From: Megamonas sp. UBA1799
GTDB taxonomy: Bacteria > Bacillota > Negativicutes > Selenomonadales > Selenomonadaceae
Assembly (NCBI GenBank): GCA_002319815.1
Contig: DCFR01000022.1
Coordinates: 1-16,550, forward strand
Length of the DNA: 16,550 nucleotides
Reading direction: 5' to 3'
The position numbers and the translations under genes are program-made. The notes under the pieces were generated by a model. The model ran no database searches. It worked only from the letters and a program-made list of their open reading frames with translations, and was not told the DNA's origin. How positions within the stretch are numbered: position 1 is the stretch's first letter; each line of letters starts with the position of its first letter. Shown here piece after piece: positions 1-6,959 of this stretch.

Positions 1-419
1 CCGGCAATATGGTTGATCTGGACAGTAATCCAACAAAGCTCATTGAAATTGTCGCTATTGGTAAGCAATTGCTGATGACGCGCGGGGCTTTAACTACTTT
101 TAGTATTGCGAATGATGTTGCAAAATATTTTGCGATTTTGCCGGCTATGTTTGTGGGCGCGTATCCTGCGCTGCAGGCGCTCAATATTATGCAGCTGGCA
201 ACGCCGAAAAGCGCGGTGCTGAGCGCGGTTATTTTTAACGCGCTGATTATCATTGCGCTTGTTCCGCTGGCATTACGCGGCGTTAAATATGAGCCGGTCG
301 GAGCCAATGCAATCCTGCAAAAAAATTTATTGCTTTATGGTTTAGGCGGCATTCTGGTTCCGTTTGTGGGGATTAAGCTGATCGATATGTTGTTGGTTGT
401 ATTAGGATTGGATTTATAA
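1..419 (+). CDS. kdpB: Potassium-transporting ATPase subunit B, C-terminal part (5' end outside window)
   Basis: This is the C-terminal part of KdpB, the P-type ATPase subunit that hydrolyses ATP to drive high-affinity K+ uptake by KdpFABC in the cytoplasmic membrane. The reading frame is open from the window edge, so the gene continues upstream, and the ATG at base 9 is an internal methionine. The visible residues GNMVDLDSNPTKLIE, TRGALTTFSIANDVAKYFAI and SAVIFNALIIIALVPLAL match the conserved end of KdpB and include the last membrane helices. The final helix pair ends near GIKLIDMLLVVLGLDL. The stop is followed after 15 bases by kdpC, as expected for the kdpABC operon. The phosphorylation and nucleotide-binding domains are outside the window. 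Confidence 0.97.
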   Translation, partial: GNMVDLDSNPTKLIEIVAIGKQLLMTRGALTTFSIANDVAKYFAILPAMFVGAYPALQALNIMQLATPKSAVLSAVIFNALIIIALVPLALRGVKYEPVGANAILQKNLLLYGLGGILVPFVGIKLIDMLLVVLGLDL

Positions 420-434
420 GGAGGAAAGACTATA

Positions 435-1007
435 ATGGAGACAATCATAAAAAATGCAGTTATGCTTTTTGTTGTTTTAACTCTTTGTACCGGGGCTGCA
501 TACCCGCTGGCGGTTACTGTCGTTTCGCAGCAGTTGTTTCCGGTGCAGGCGAATGGGTCATTATTGGAAAAAAATGGCCAAGTGGCAGGTTCCATGGAGC
601 TGGCGCAAGACTTTACGAGTGACCGGTATTTTCATTGCCGCCCCTCCGCCGCCGGGGATGGAGGATATGATGCCGCCAATTCGGCGGCGTCTAATTTAGG
701 GCCAACCAGTCGGCAACTCATTGACCGTGTTGCTCAAGATACCGTACGGTATCGGGTGTATAACGGGCTGTCGGCGGATGCTGTTGTGCCGGCAGATGCG
801 GTAACGGCATCGGGCAGCGGTCTGGATCCGGATATTTCTCTCAAAAATGCGCAGCTGCAAGCAAATCGCGTGGCGGCGGCGCGGGGGATGTCGCGCGAAA
901 TGGTTTTGGCCGTGCTGGCTGCATGCAGCGAGCATCCAGTGCTGGGAATTCTGGGTGAAGATAAAGTCAATGTTTTGCGTCTGAATCTGGCGTTGGATCA
1001 AAAGTAA
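435..1007 (+). CDS. kdpC: Potassium-transporting ATPase subunit C
   Basis: KdpC is the single-span accessory subunit of the KdpFABC potassium pump and stabilises the KdpA-KdpB complex. The 190-residue length is normal for the family. An N-terminal membrane helix (about residues 7-30, VMLFVVLTLCTGAAYPLAVT) is followed by an extracytoplasmic domain. The conserved blocks RYFHCRPSAAG, SAASNLGPTS and the late DPDISLKNAQLQANRVAAAR are all present. A strong ribosome binding site (AAGGAGGA, about 418-425) precedes the ATG. The gene lies 15 bases after kdpB and upstream of kdpD, which is standard operon order. Confidence 0.97.
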   Translation: METIIKNAVMLFVVLTLCTGAAYPLAVTVVSQQLFPVQANGSLLEKNGQVAGSMELAQDFTSDRYFHCRPSAAGDGGYDAANSAASNLGPTSRQLIDRVAQDTVRYRVYNGLSADAVVPADAVTASGSGLDPDISLKNAQLQANRVAAARGMSREMVLAVLAACSEHPVLGILGEDKVNVLRLNLALDQK

Positions 1008-1074
1008 AAAGTAGCGGACTGTTTTGGCGGACAGCATCAGAAAAGGGCATTGCCGAGCTGAGAGGGTGAAGAGT

Positions 1075-3762
1075 GTGCAACAGGAATGGAAGAAGCGGGA
1101 TCCGGATGTATTGCTGCAAAAAGCCATTCGGGAAACACGCGGGCGGCTGACGGTCTTTCTTGGAGCGGCAGCCGGCGTAGGCAAGACCTGCGCTATGCTG
1201 CAGGCTGCCAAAGAGCAGATGGAAGCTGGCCGTGATCTGGTGATTGGCTGGGTAGAAACACATGGTCGACAAGATACGGCGGCTATGCAGGCTGGTTTTT
1301 CGTCGATTCCGCCGAAGAAACTGGTATATCGCGGCAAAGATTTTCTGGAAATGGATCTTGATACAATTCTAAAAAGACAGCCGCAAATTGTGTTGGTAGA
1401 TGAATTGGCGCATACCAATGTGAAAGGGTCGCGCCACATAAGGCGTTTCCAGGATGTGGAGGAACTTCTGGCGGCCGGAATTGAAGTTTATACCACGCTC
1501 AATGTGCAGCATATTGAGAGCCTTAAGGATATTGTCGAACATATCACCGGGATCCGCATCTGGGAAACTGTGCCGGATGCGGTCCTGGAAAATGCGGATC
1601 GTGTGCAGCTCATAGATATAGCTCCGCAGGATCTGCGCCAAAGACTTGAGGATGGAAAGATTTATGCTGCGCCGCAGGCGGAACGAGCTTTGCAGGGATT
1701 TTTCCGGGAAGGAAATATCAGCGCTTTGCGTGAATTGGCGCTGCGGTTCACGGCGCAGCGAGTCGATCAGCAAATGGATGAATACATGCAGGATCATGCG
1801 ATTAAGGGGCCTTGGCCGGCCAGAGAAAAAATCATGGTCTGCGTGAGTGCCAGTCCTTTTTCGGACGATTTGATCAGAGCCGCCAAACGGATGGCGGCGG
1901 CGCAAAAGGTGGAATGGTATGCGCTGCATATTCAGACAGGCAAGGGCGAAGAGGTGGATGAGCTTAATCAGGAACGTCTGCAGCGCAATTTACGATTGGC
2001 TGCAGAACTGGGCAGCATTGTTGTGGCGCGTACTGGATCGAATATCGTGCAGCAGATGCTTGATTTTGCCCGAGAAAAAAATATTGCACATATCCTGGTT
2101 GGCAAGCCTTTGTGCCGCAGTTGGCGGGATTGGCTTCGGGGCGGCGATTTGGTTGACTGTTTAATCAAGCAAAGCTCGGGGATTCAGATTCATGTTATTC
2201 ATGGTCAAAAAGAGGCTGATCCGGCGCGTCGGGTCAAAGTGCAGCCGCATACACCAGGGAAAAATTTTGGATCGTATGGCAAGGGGCTGGGCATGCTGCT
2301 TCTGGTCACGGCGCTTTGTCAGGCAGTCGGGCCTTTAGAACTGGTGAATACGGTTATGCTGTATCTGTTGCCGGTTTTGCTCAGCGCGTTTTGGTGGGGG
2401 CGGGGCCCTTCTTATAGTACGGCAATTTTTTCGGTTATTCTTATTGATCTGTTATATATTCCGCCGCTTTACAGTTTTAGTATTACCGACATACGTTTTT
2501 TATGGACGGGTTTAATTTTTTTGCTGGTTGGTTTTGTGGCGGGCGGGCAAACGGAGCGTTTGCGGCGGGAAGTTGCTTTGACCGAAGCGGAAAGCCGGCG
2601 GACGCAGGCGCTTTATGAATTTAGCCGTGATATTGCCGGAACCGTTGATTTGCATGATATCGTAGAAAAATTAGTTCAAACGGCAGAAAAAGCCTTGCAA
2701 AGGGAAGTCGTTGTCTTTTTGCCGGATGACGACGGCAAGCTCAAGATGGCCGCGCAGTCCGGAGGTTATAATGAGCCCAAAATCAATGAGTGGGAAACAA
2801 TTACCTGGGTTTTTGCGCATGGGCAGCCCGCTGGTAAATTTACCGATACGGTTCCGTCAGCAGAATATATGTACTTGCCGCTGCAGGCCCAGGACAAAAG
2901 GATCGGGGTGCTGGCGCTGCAAATGGTCGAAAAAAGAATGTATGCCGAACAAAGCCGGTTAATTGAAGCTTGGACACATATGGCCGCACTGGCGATTGAA
3001 CGCATAGAATTGACCCGCGAAGCCAGCCGCGCCGCTTTGTTGGCAGAATCGGAGCGATTGAGCACGGCGTTGCTGAACTCGATATCCCATGAATTAAAAA
3101 CGCCATTGGCAGCAATTTTGGGATCGGTTTCTACGCTGCAAGATAAGGAAATTGCTATATCGGAAAGCATTAAAAATGAATTATATGACGGTATCAAAAC
3201 AAGCAGCATGCGTATGGAGCGGATTGTAAGCAATCTTTTGGATACGGCTCGGTTGGAAAGCGGCGCAATGAAAATCAAAAACGACTGGTGTGATATGCAG
3301 GATATTGTCGGCGTCGCACTGCATCATATGCAGGAAACTTTGGGGCAGCGAAAAATCTGTACGCATATTCCGGCCGGCCTGCCATTGGTCCGAGGCGATT
3401 GTGTATTGTTGGAACAGGTTCTGGTCAATTTACTGGATAATGCCAATAAATATTCACCGCCGGAGCAGCCAATTGAAATTTCTGTCGAGCATGAGGATCA
3501 GAAATTAGCCGTTTCTGTGGCTGATTTTGGCGATGCAATTCCCGGCAAGGAAATGGAGCTCATATTTCATAAGTTTTATCGCGGCAGTAAAAAAGAGACG
3601 GCGCCTGGAACGGGGTTAGGTTTGTCTATTTGTAAAAGTATTATAGAAATCCATGGCGGGCAGATTTGGGTGGTGAATTTAATACCGCACGGCAAACGGT
3701 TTATTTTTACTTTGCCAGAGGAGAAAAATGATGGAGAACAAGCGAAAAGTTTTGATTGTTGA
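1075..3762 (+). CDS. kdpD: Osmosensitive K+ channel/pump sensor histidine kinase KdpD
   Basis: KdpD is the membrane sensor kinase that phosphorylates KdpE to control kdp expression. I chose the GTG at 1075 because AGAGGG lies 8 bases upstream and the product (895 residues) is then co-linear with E. coli KdpD from its first residue. A TTG at 1024 would add 17 residues behind a weak ribosome binding site. Domains in order are: a KdpD sensor domain with Walker A GAAAGVGKT (residues 30-38) and DELAHTN; a universal-stress-like domain from about residue 250; a four-helix membrane domain (DUF4118, about 404-496); a GAF-like domain (about 515-640); a HisKA domain with the phospho-acceptor in SISHELKTPL (H672); and a HATPase domain with N-box LVNLLDNANKYS and G2 box GTGLGLSI. 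The G1 box reads DFGDAIP, slightly unlike the usual DxGxGI. The gene overlaps kdpE. Confidence 0.96.
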   Translation: MQQEWKKRDPDVLLQKAIRETRGRLTVFLGAAAGVGKTCAMLQAAKEQMEAGRDLVIGWVETHGRQDTAAMQAGFSSIPPKKLVYRGKDFLEMDLDTILKRQPQIVLVDELAHTNVKGSRHIRRFQDVEELLAAGIEVYTTLNVQHIESLKDIVEHITGIRIWETVPDAVLENADRVQLIDIAPQDLRQRLEDGKIYAAPQAERALQGFFREGNISALRELALRFTAQRVDQQMDEYMQDHAIKGPWPAREKIMVCVSASPFSDDLIRAAKRMAAAQKVEWYALHIQTGKGEEVDELNQERLQRNLRLAAELGSIVVARTGSNIVQQMLDFAREKNIAHILVGKPLCRSWRDWLRGGDLVDCLIKQSSGIQIHVIHGQKEADPARRVKVQPHTPGKNFGSYGKGLGMLLLVTALCQAVGPLELVNTVMLYLLPVLLSAFWWGRGPSYSTAIFSVILIDLLYIPPLYSFSITDIRFLWTGLIFLLVGFVAGGQTERLRREVALTEAESRRTQALYEFSRDIAGTVDLHDIVEKLVQTAEKALQREVVVFLPDDDGKLKMAAQSGGYNEPKINEWETITWVFAHGQPAGKFTDTVPSAEYMYLPLQAQDKRIGVLALQMVEKRMYAEQSRLIEAWTHMAALAIERIELTREASRAALLAESERLSTALLNSISHELKTPLAAILGSVSTLQDKEIAISESIKNELYDGIKTSSMRMERIVSNLLDTARLESGAMKIKNDWCDMQDIVGVALHHMQETLGQRKICTHIPAGLPLVRGDCVLLEQVLVNLLDNANKYSPPEQPIEISVEHEDQKLAVSVADFGDAIPGKEMELIFHKFYRGSKKETAPGTGLGLSICKSIIEIHGGQIWVVNLIPHGKRFIFTLPEEKNDGEQAKSFDC

Positions 3763-4429
3763 TGATGAAGTGCAAATACGCCGATTGATTAAGGTTTCGT
3801 TGGAGGGGCATGGCTGGCAGGTCTTTGACGCACCCACAGGAAAAGATGCGGTTGAGTGCGTGCTGATGCAAAGACCAGAGCTTATTTTGCTCGATCTTGG
3901 TTTGCCGGATATGGATGGGAAGCAAGTGCTGCAGCGTATTCGTGAGTGGACACAAACGCCGGTTATTATTTTATCGGCACGCGATCAGGAAGAAGAAAAA
4001 ATTGCCGCATTAGATTTGGGCGCCAATGATTATTTGACCAAGCCTTTTGGCGTAGGGGAACTGATGGCGCGGATGCGGGTTTGTTTGCGCGCCATGCAGC
4101 CTTATGTAGATCAGGCTGTGTTGCAATTCGGCCGTTTAAAACTTGATCTGGGCAGACATATCGTTAGCTTTGATGGGGCTGAAGTTCGGCTGACGCCGAT
4201 CCAATATAAATTGCTGACCTTTTTAGCAAAAAATGCCGGTAAAGTGCTGACGCATCGTCAGCTGTTAAAAGAAGTATGGGGAGTGGAAAGCAATGAGATT
4301 CAATATGTTCGGGGTTACATTGGACAACTGCGGCAAAAAATAGAACCAGATCCATCCCAGCCAATTTATATTATTACTGAATCTGGCATTGGCTATCGGA
4401 TGATGTTTGGCGAAGAATCGAAAATGTGA
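3728..4429 (+). CDS. kdpE: KdpE response regulator, OmpR family
   Basis: KdpE is the DNA-binding response regulator paired with KdpD. The receiver domain has the acidic pair DDE (D12, D13), the phospho-acceptor aspartate in LLDLGLPD (D56 from this start), the switch residues in VIILSA and the lysine of TKPF. A winged-helix Trans_reg_C domain follows (about 130-228), with LTPIQYKLLTFLAKNAGKVL and a YVRGYIGQLRQKI recognition-helix region. Length is 233 residues, normal for the family. The start lies inside the end of kdpD (35-base overlap), which indicates translational coupling. Two adjacent ATGs occur at 3728 and 3731. The AGAGGAG just upstream (3718-3724) is spaced better for 3731, so the true protein may begin one residue later. 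Confidence 0.96.
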   Translation: MMENKRKVLIVDDEVQIRRLIKVSLEGHGWQVFDAPTGKDAVECVLMQRPELILLDLGLPDMDGKQVLQRIREWTQTPVIILSARDQEEEKIAALDLGANDYLTKPFGVGELMARMRVCLRAMQPYVDQAVLQFGRLKLDLGRHIVSFDGAEVRLTPIQYKLLTFLAKNAGKVLTHRQLLKEVWGVESNEIQYVRGYIGQLRQKIEPDPSQPIYIITESGIGYRMMFGEESKM

Positions 4430-4492
4430 TAGCCAAAAACTCTGCCGTGGGTTGGATAAATATAATCGACTGTTTTTCTCGTTGTTTTGGCG

Positions 4493-4498
4493 TATAAT
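4493..4498 (+). promoter_or_regulatory. Possible -10 element before the secreted-protein gene
   Basis: A perfect TATAAT lies 63 bases after kdpE. No convincing -35 element is seen at the usual spacing; TCGACT is about 21 bases upstream. Transcription from it would begin very close to the ribosome binding site (AGAGG at about 4505). The site is therefore tentative, and the gene may simply be read through from kdpDE. Confidence 0.3.
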
Positions 4499-4517
4499 GT
4501 TTTCAGAGGTGATGTTT

Positions 4518-5123
4518 ATGCGTAAGTTAATCAGTCTGGGGTTCATCTTGTTGCTTTGTCTGACGGCTGGAACGGCTTTGGCGGCGGAACGTGTGCCGCT
4601 GCGGGTAGCGATTTTGCCGGTGATGGATCAAACGGGCGGCTGGTTGGACCGCGATAGTGCGGCGGTGTTGTCGGCGCGGCTGCGGCAGGAATTCCATGTA
4701 CCTTTGAATGGTTTATTACAAGCAGTTGAATATGTTCCACCAGAGGACATAGCAGCGGCATACAGACAGTTGAAACAAACAGCGCAGCTGCAGGGTAAAA
4801 AACTGACGCCGGCGGAGATGACGCGCCAGCTGGCAGCCGCGCTGCCGGCGGATCTCGTGTTGGAACTGGCCGTTGACAGCTGGTACGAACATACGTATTT
4901 AAACGGCGATGGCGACAGCTGTGTAGATGTGTGTGTCGGGTTGACTCTTTACGGCTGGAATCAGCGGGCAAAAACGTCGGTGCGGGAGGGTGCCGGTCGC
5001 TGTGTCAGCGATGATTGCGCCGTTGTTGGCGGCGCAGAGCGGCAAGGCAGCGACGCGTTGGAAGAAATATTGCAAAAGACGCAGTTCCGCAAGTTGGTTT
5101 TTCCTTTACAGTCCGTGCATTGA
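4518..5123 (+). CDS. Secreted protein of unknown function
   Basis: I do not recognise a named family. The 201-residue product begins with a clear Sec signal peptide: positive MRK, a hydrophobic core (about residues 5-19) and a signal peptidase I site after ALA (about residue 22). The mature part starts with a strand-like RVAILPVMDQTGGW, reminiscent of the first strand of TolB-like or penicillin-binding-protein-activator-like secreted proteins, but this is only a resemblance. Four cysteines (C135, C139, C162, C167) form two close pairs in the C-terminal third and could make disulfides. I chose the ATG at 4518 because AGAGG lies 8 bases upstream and the signal peptide then sits at the N-terminus. 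Upstream in-frame ATGs (4407, 4497, 4512) would place it internally. It follows kdpE in the same direction after 88 bases. Confidence 0.75.
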   Translation: MRKLISLGFILLLCLTAGTALAAERVPLRVAILPVMDQTGGWLDRDSAAVLSARLRQEFHVPLNGLLQAVEYVPPEDIAAAYRQLKQTAQLQGKKLTPAEMTRQLAAALPADLVLELAVDSWYEHTYLNGDGDSCVDVCVGLTLYGWNQRAKTSVREGAGRCVSDDCAVVGGAERQGSDALEEILQKTQFRKLVFPLQSVH

Positions 5124-5176
5124 TTGCCAGCAGGCAGCGATAAAAAAGTATGTTTTGCAGAGAAATATCTATATTG

Positions 5177-5227
5177 GGGCGATTGTACAAATTGAGAATT
5201 CAATTTACACAATCGTCCTTATTTTAT
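5177..5227 (+). terminator. Terminator-like hairpin after the secreted-protein gene
   Basis: The arm GGGCGATTGT (5177-5186) pairs with ACAATCGTCC (5209-5218), including one G-U pair. After two mismatches AAATTG (5189-5194) pairs with CAATTT (5201-5206) around a six-base loop. The T-rich TTATTTTATT follows. The T tract is interrupted, so efficiency is uncertain. Confidence 0.5.
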
Positions 5228-5295
5228 TGGTATGAAACATTTTCTTATAAAATGTATTCTGATAAAAAATATCTGCACTTTTTAAAAAACTATGA

Positions 5296-5301
5296 TATAA
5301 T
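5296..5301 (+). promoter_or_regulatory. Probable -10 box for the MFS transporter leader
   Basis: TATGATATAAT contains a perfect TATAAT at 5296-5301 in an AT-rich stretch. The matching -35 region is weak (CTGCAC around 5273-5278). If used, transcription would start near 5308 and give a leader of about 135 bases carrying the structure at 5343-5421. Confidence 0.4.
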
Positions 5302-5342
5302 AATTCATACATTATTAAGTGTAATGTTGTAAACTTAATGGT

Positions 5343-5435
5343 TGGCAGTGTGGCCGCAATTTAGAGGAAAAAGTGCGTCCCCCTCTGCCTCGCACCAATG
5401 CGGCCACAGGTAAAGTTGCCATAATTATAGGGGGA
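5343..5435 (+). promoter_or_regulatory. Candidate structured leader (pseudoknot with anti-Shine-Dalgarno) upstream of the MFS transporter
   Basis: Base pairing seen directly: TGGCA (5343-5347) with TGCCA (5417-5421), and a perfect 10-bp stem TGTGGCCGCA (5349-5358) with TGCGGCCACA (5399-5408). Inside it, AGAGG (5363-5367) can pair with CCTCT (5382-5386) and GTGCG (5373-5377) with CGCAC (5391-5395). These two inner helices interleave, the topology of an H-type pseudoknot. The inner C-run TCCCCCT (5378-5384) is also perfectly complementary to AGGGGGA (5429-5435), the ribosome binding site of the transporter, so the two pairings are partly exclusive. This suggests a translational switch. I do not match it to a riboswitch class I know. 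A protein-binding operator made of the 10-bp inverted repeat is the main alternative. Confidence 0.55.
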
Positions 5436-5442
5436 TGATGGA

Positions 5443-6771
5443 TTGAAAAGTTATACTATTGATGAAGCAGCATTGTTTCGTAAAAGGCGTCTGCATGTGA
5501 TTTTACCGGTTTTTCTTGTATCGGTGATTGCCTTTTTGGATCGGGTAAATGTCGCTTATGCCGGCATGACGATGACAAAAGATCTTCCTTGGTTGACACC
5601 AGAAATTTTTGGCGCCGGCGCTGGAATTTTTTTTCTCGGGTATTTTTTCTTTGAAGTGCCGGGAGCCCTGGTTGCCGCGCGGTTCAATGCCTGTACCTGG
5701 ATCGCCAGAATCATGTTTACCTGGGGGTTGGTATGCGGGCTGATGTCGATTATGTCATCACAGTTTGAGTTTTATTTGTATCGGTTTTTATTGGGCGCCT
5801 GTGAAGCCAGTCTGTATCCAGTTATCTATGCCGTGTTGTTTCCTAAATGGTTTTTGCCTAAAGAACGAGCCAAAGCGATTTCGCTGATGCTGACGTCTTT
5901 GCTGGTAGCTGCGATTATTGGGGCGCCTTTAGCTGGTTGGCTGCTGGATATGAATTTTTTTGGCATGCACGGCTGGCAGACTTTATTTATTTTGGAAGCA
6001 ATTCCGGCCATTGCGTTTACTTTTGTTTTCTTGTTCTGGGTAAAAGATTGTCCAGAAAAAGCTTCCTGGCTTACCCGGGAAGAGAAAGACTATCTGCAGG
6101 AAGCTTATGCAGAAGAACAGCGAAATCATAACCGGGTTAAAAAATATACCGTTGTTCAGGCGCTTACGGACCCTAAAGTTTTGCGGCTTTGTCTGATTTA
6201 TTTTCTCTGGATTGTCGGGTTTTGGGGATTTAATTTCTGGATGCCGCAGGTGTTGAAGGCCTTATCAGGTTGGTCGGCAGCGCTGGTAGGGACGGCTATT
6301 GCCATTCCGATGGGAATTGCTTTGTTGGCGCAGATATGGTGGGGACATTCTTCGTCGAAAAGCGGTGAAAAGCGCTGGCATGTAGCCGGAGCCATGTTTA
6401 TTGGCGCTTTTGGCCTGGCGGCATCGCCGTTTATTGCCAGTCCGCTGCTTAATCTCTTGTTTGTCTGCATTACGGCGGTCGGCGTTTATTCGGCGATGGG
6501 TGTCTGGTGGTCGGTGCCGACAACTTTTCTTTCCGGTGCGGCTGCGGCTGGCGCAACGGCGCTGATTAATTCCATTGCCAATCTTGGCGGTTATTTCGGG
6601 CCGTACATGCTGGGGGTCATTAAAACGTCAACCGGTTCGTATGATCTTGGATATTTTGCGCTGGCGGCTTGTCTGGTCGGGGCTGGATGCATTATGCTGA
6701 CGCTGAAGAAAGAAGTTTATGTCGACGACCCGGAAGAAGGTATGGTCCTCGAAGAACATGCGCAGGCATAA
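5443..6771 (+). CDS. MFS transporter, anion:cation symporter (ACS) family
   Basis: This is a 442-residue, probably 12-helix inner-membrane transporter. The N-terminal FLDRVNVAYAGMTM motif, the loop motif around RFNACTWIARIMF, and the stretch FLLGACEASLYPVIYAVLFP are typical of the ACS branch of the major facilitator superfamily (tartrate, galactonate, glucarate, phthalate and related transporters). A proton- or cation-coupled organic-acid substrate is therefore likely, but the exact one cannot be read from sequence. The start is a TTG at 5443 with AGGGGGA seven bases upstream; no upstream ATG is in frame, and a later Met would cut into the first helix. The gene is alone between a structured leader and a strong terminator, so it is probably monocistronic and individually regulated. 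No catabolic gene for its substrate is adjacent. Confidence 0.9.
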   Translation: MKSYTIDEAALFRKRRLHVILPVFLVSVIAFLDRVNVAYAGMTMTKDLPWLTPEIFGAGAGIFFLGYFFFEVPGALVAARFNACTWIARIMFTWGLVCGLMSIMSSQFEFYLYRFLLGACEASLYPVIYAVLFPKWFLPKERAKAISLMLTSLLVAAIIGAPLAGWLLDMNFFGMHGWQTLFILEAIPAIAFTFVFLFWVKDCPEKASWLTREEKDYLQEAYAEEQRNHNRVKKYTVVQALTDPKVLRLCLIYFLWIVGFWGFNFWMPQVLKALSGWSAALVGTAIAIPMGIALLAQIWWGHSSSKSGEKRWHVAGAMFIGAFGLAASPFIASPLLNLLFVCITAVGVYSAMGVWWSVPTTFLSGAAAAGATALINSIANLGGYFGPYMLGVIKTSTGSYDLGYFALAACLVGAGCIMLTLKKEVYVDDPEEGMVLEEHAQA

Positions 6772-6780
6772 AGCGCCTGA

Positions 6781-6813
6781 CGAATAACCGCAGCGCTGCG
6801 GTTATTCGTTTTT
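6781..6813 (+). terminator. Strong rho-independent terminator after the MFS transporter
   Basis: A perfect 28-base palindrome (half-site CGAATAACCGCAGC, 6781-6808) folds into a 12-bp stem with a GCGC loop and is followed by TTTTT. It lies 9 bases after the transporter stop codon. Confidence 0.92.
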
Positions 6814-6885
6814 CATCATAGCAAAAATCTATTGCATATATTGAAAAATAATATACAAGAAATGGGTTTTTTTCCCTTTTCAGAA

Positions 6886-6914
6886 TTGCAGTACATATAT
6901 ATATGGTTTATAAT
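6886..6914 (+). promoter_or_regulatory. Sigma-A-type promoter of the chemotaxis receptor gene
   Basis: TTGCAG (6886-6891) and a perfect TATAAT (6909-6914) are separated by 17 bases. The predicted transcription start is near 6921, about 40 bases before the ATG. No sigma-28-type flagellar promoter was seen. Confidence 0.65.
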
Positions 6915-6959
6915 GTAATATATCATGTATAATTGTATAATTGCAAAGGAGTCTTATGT

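Larger units (their letters stand above)
5124..5442 (+). other. 319-base gap with terminator-like hairpin, promoter and structured leader
   Basis: No gene is seen in this stretch. From left to right it holds a U-rich terminator-like hairpin (5177-5227), an AT-rich zone with a TATAAT (5296-5301), a small hairpin (ATTAAGT at 5314-5320 with ACTTAAT at 5333-5339), and the nested leader structure (5343-5421) just before the MFS transporter. Its right end is GC-rich and highly structured while its left end is AT-rich. The layout is what one expects of a terminator followed by a promoter and a regulated 5' leader. Confidence 0.7.

Noticed and set aside
1024..1074. TTG start for kdpD at 1024
   Set aside because: The GTG at 1075 has a better ribosome binding site and gives a product co-linear with E. 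coli KdpD from the first residue.
696..1439. A 247-codon open frame on the - strand opposite kdpC and kdpD
   Set aside because: It lies opposite two well-recognised genes, has low-complexity Arg/Ser/Cys-rich content and no plausible ribosome binding site.
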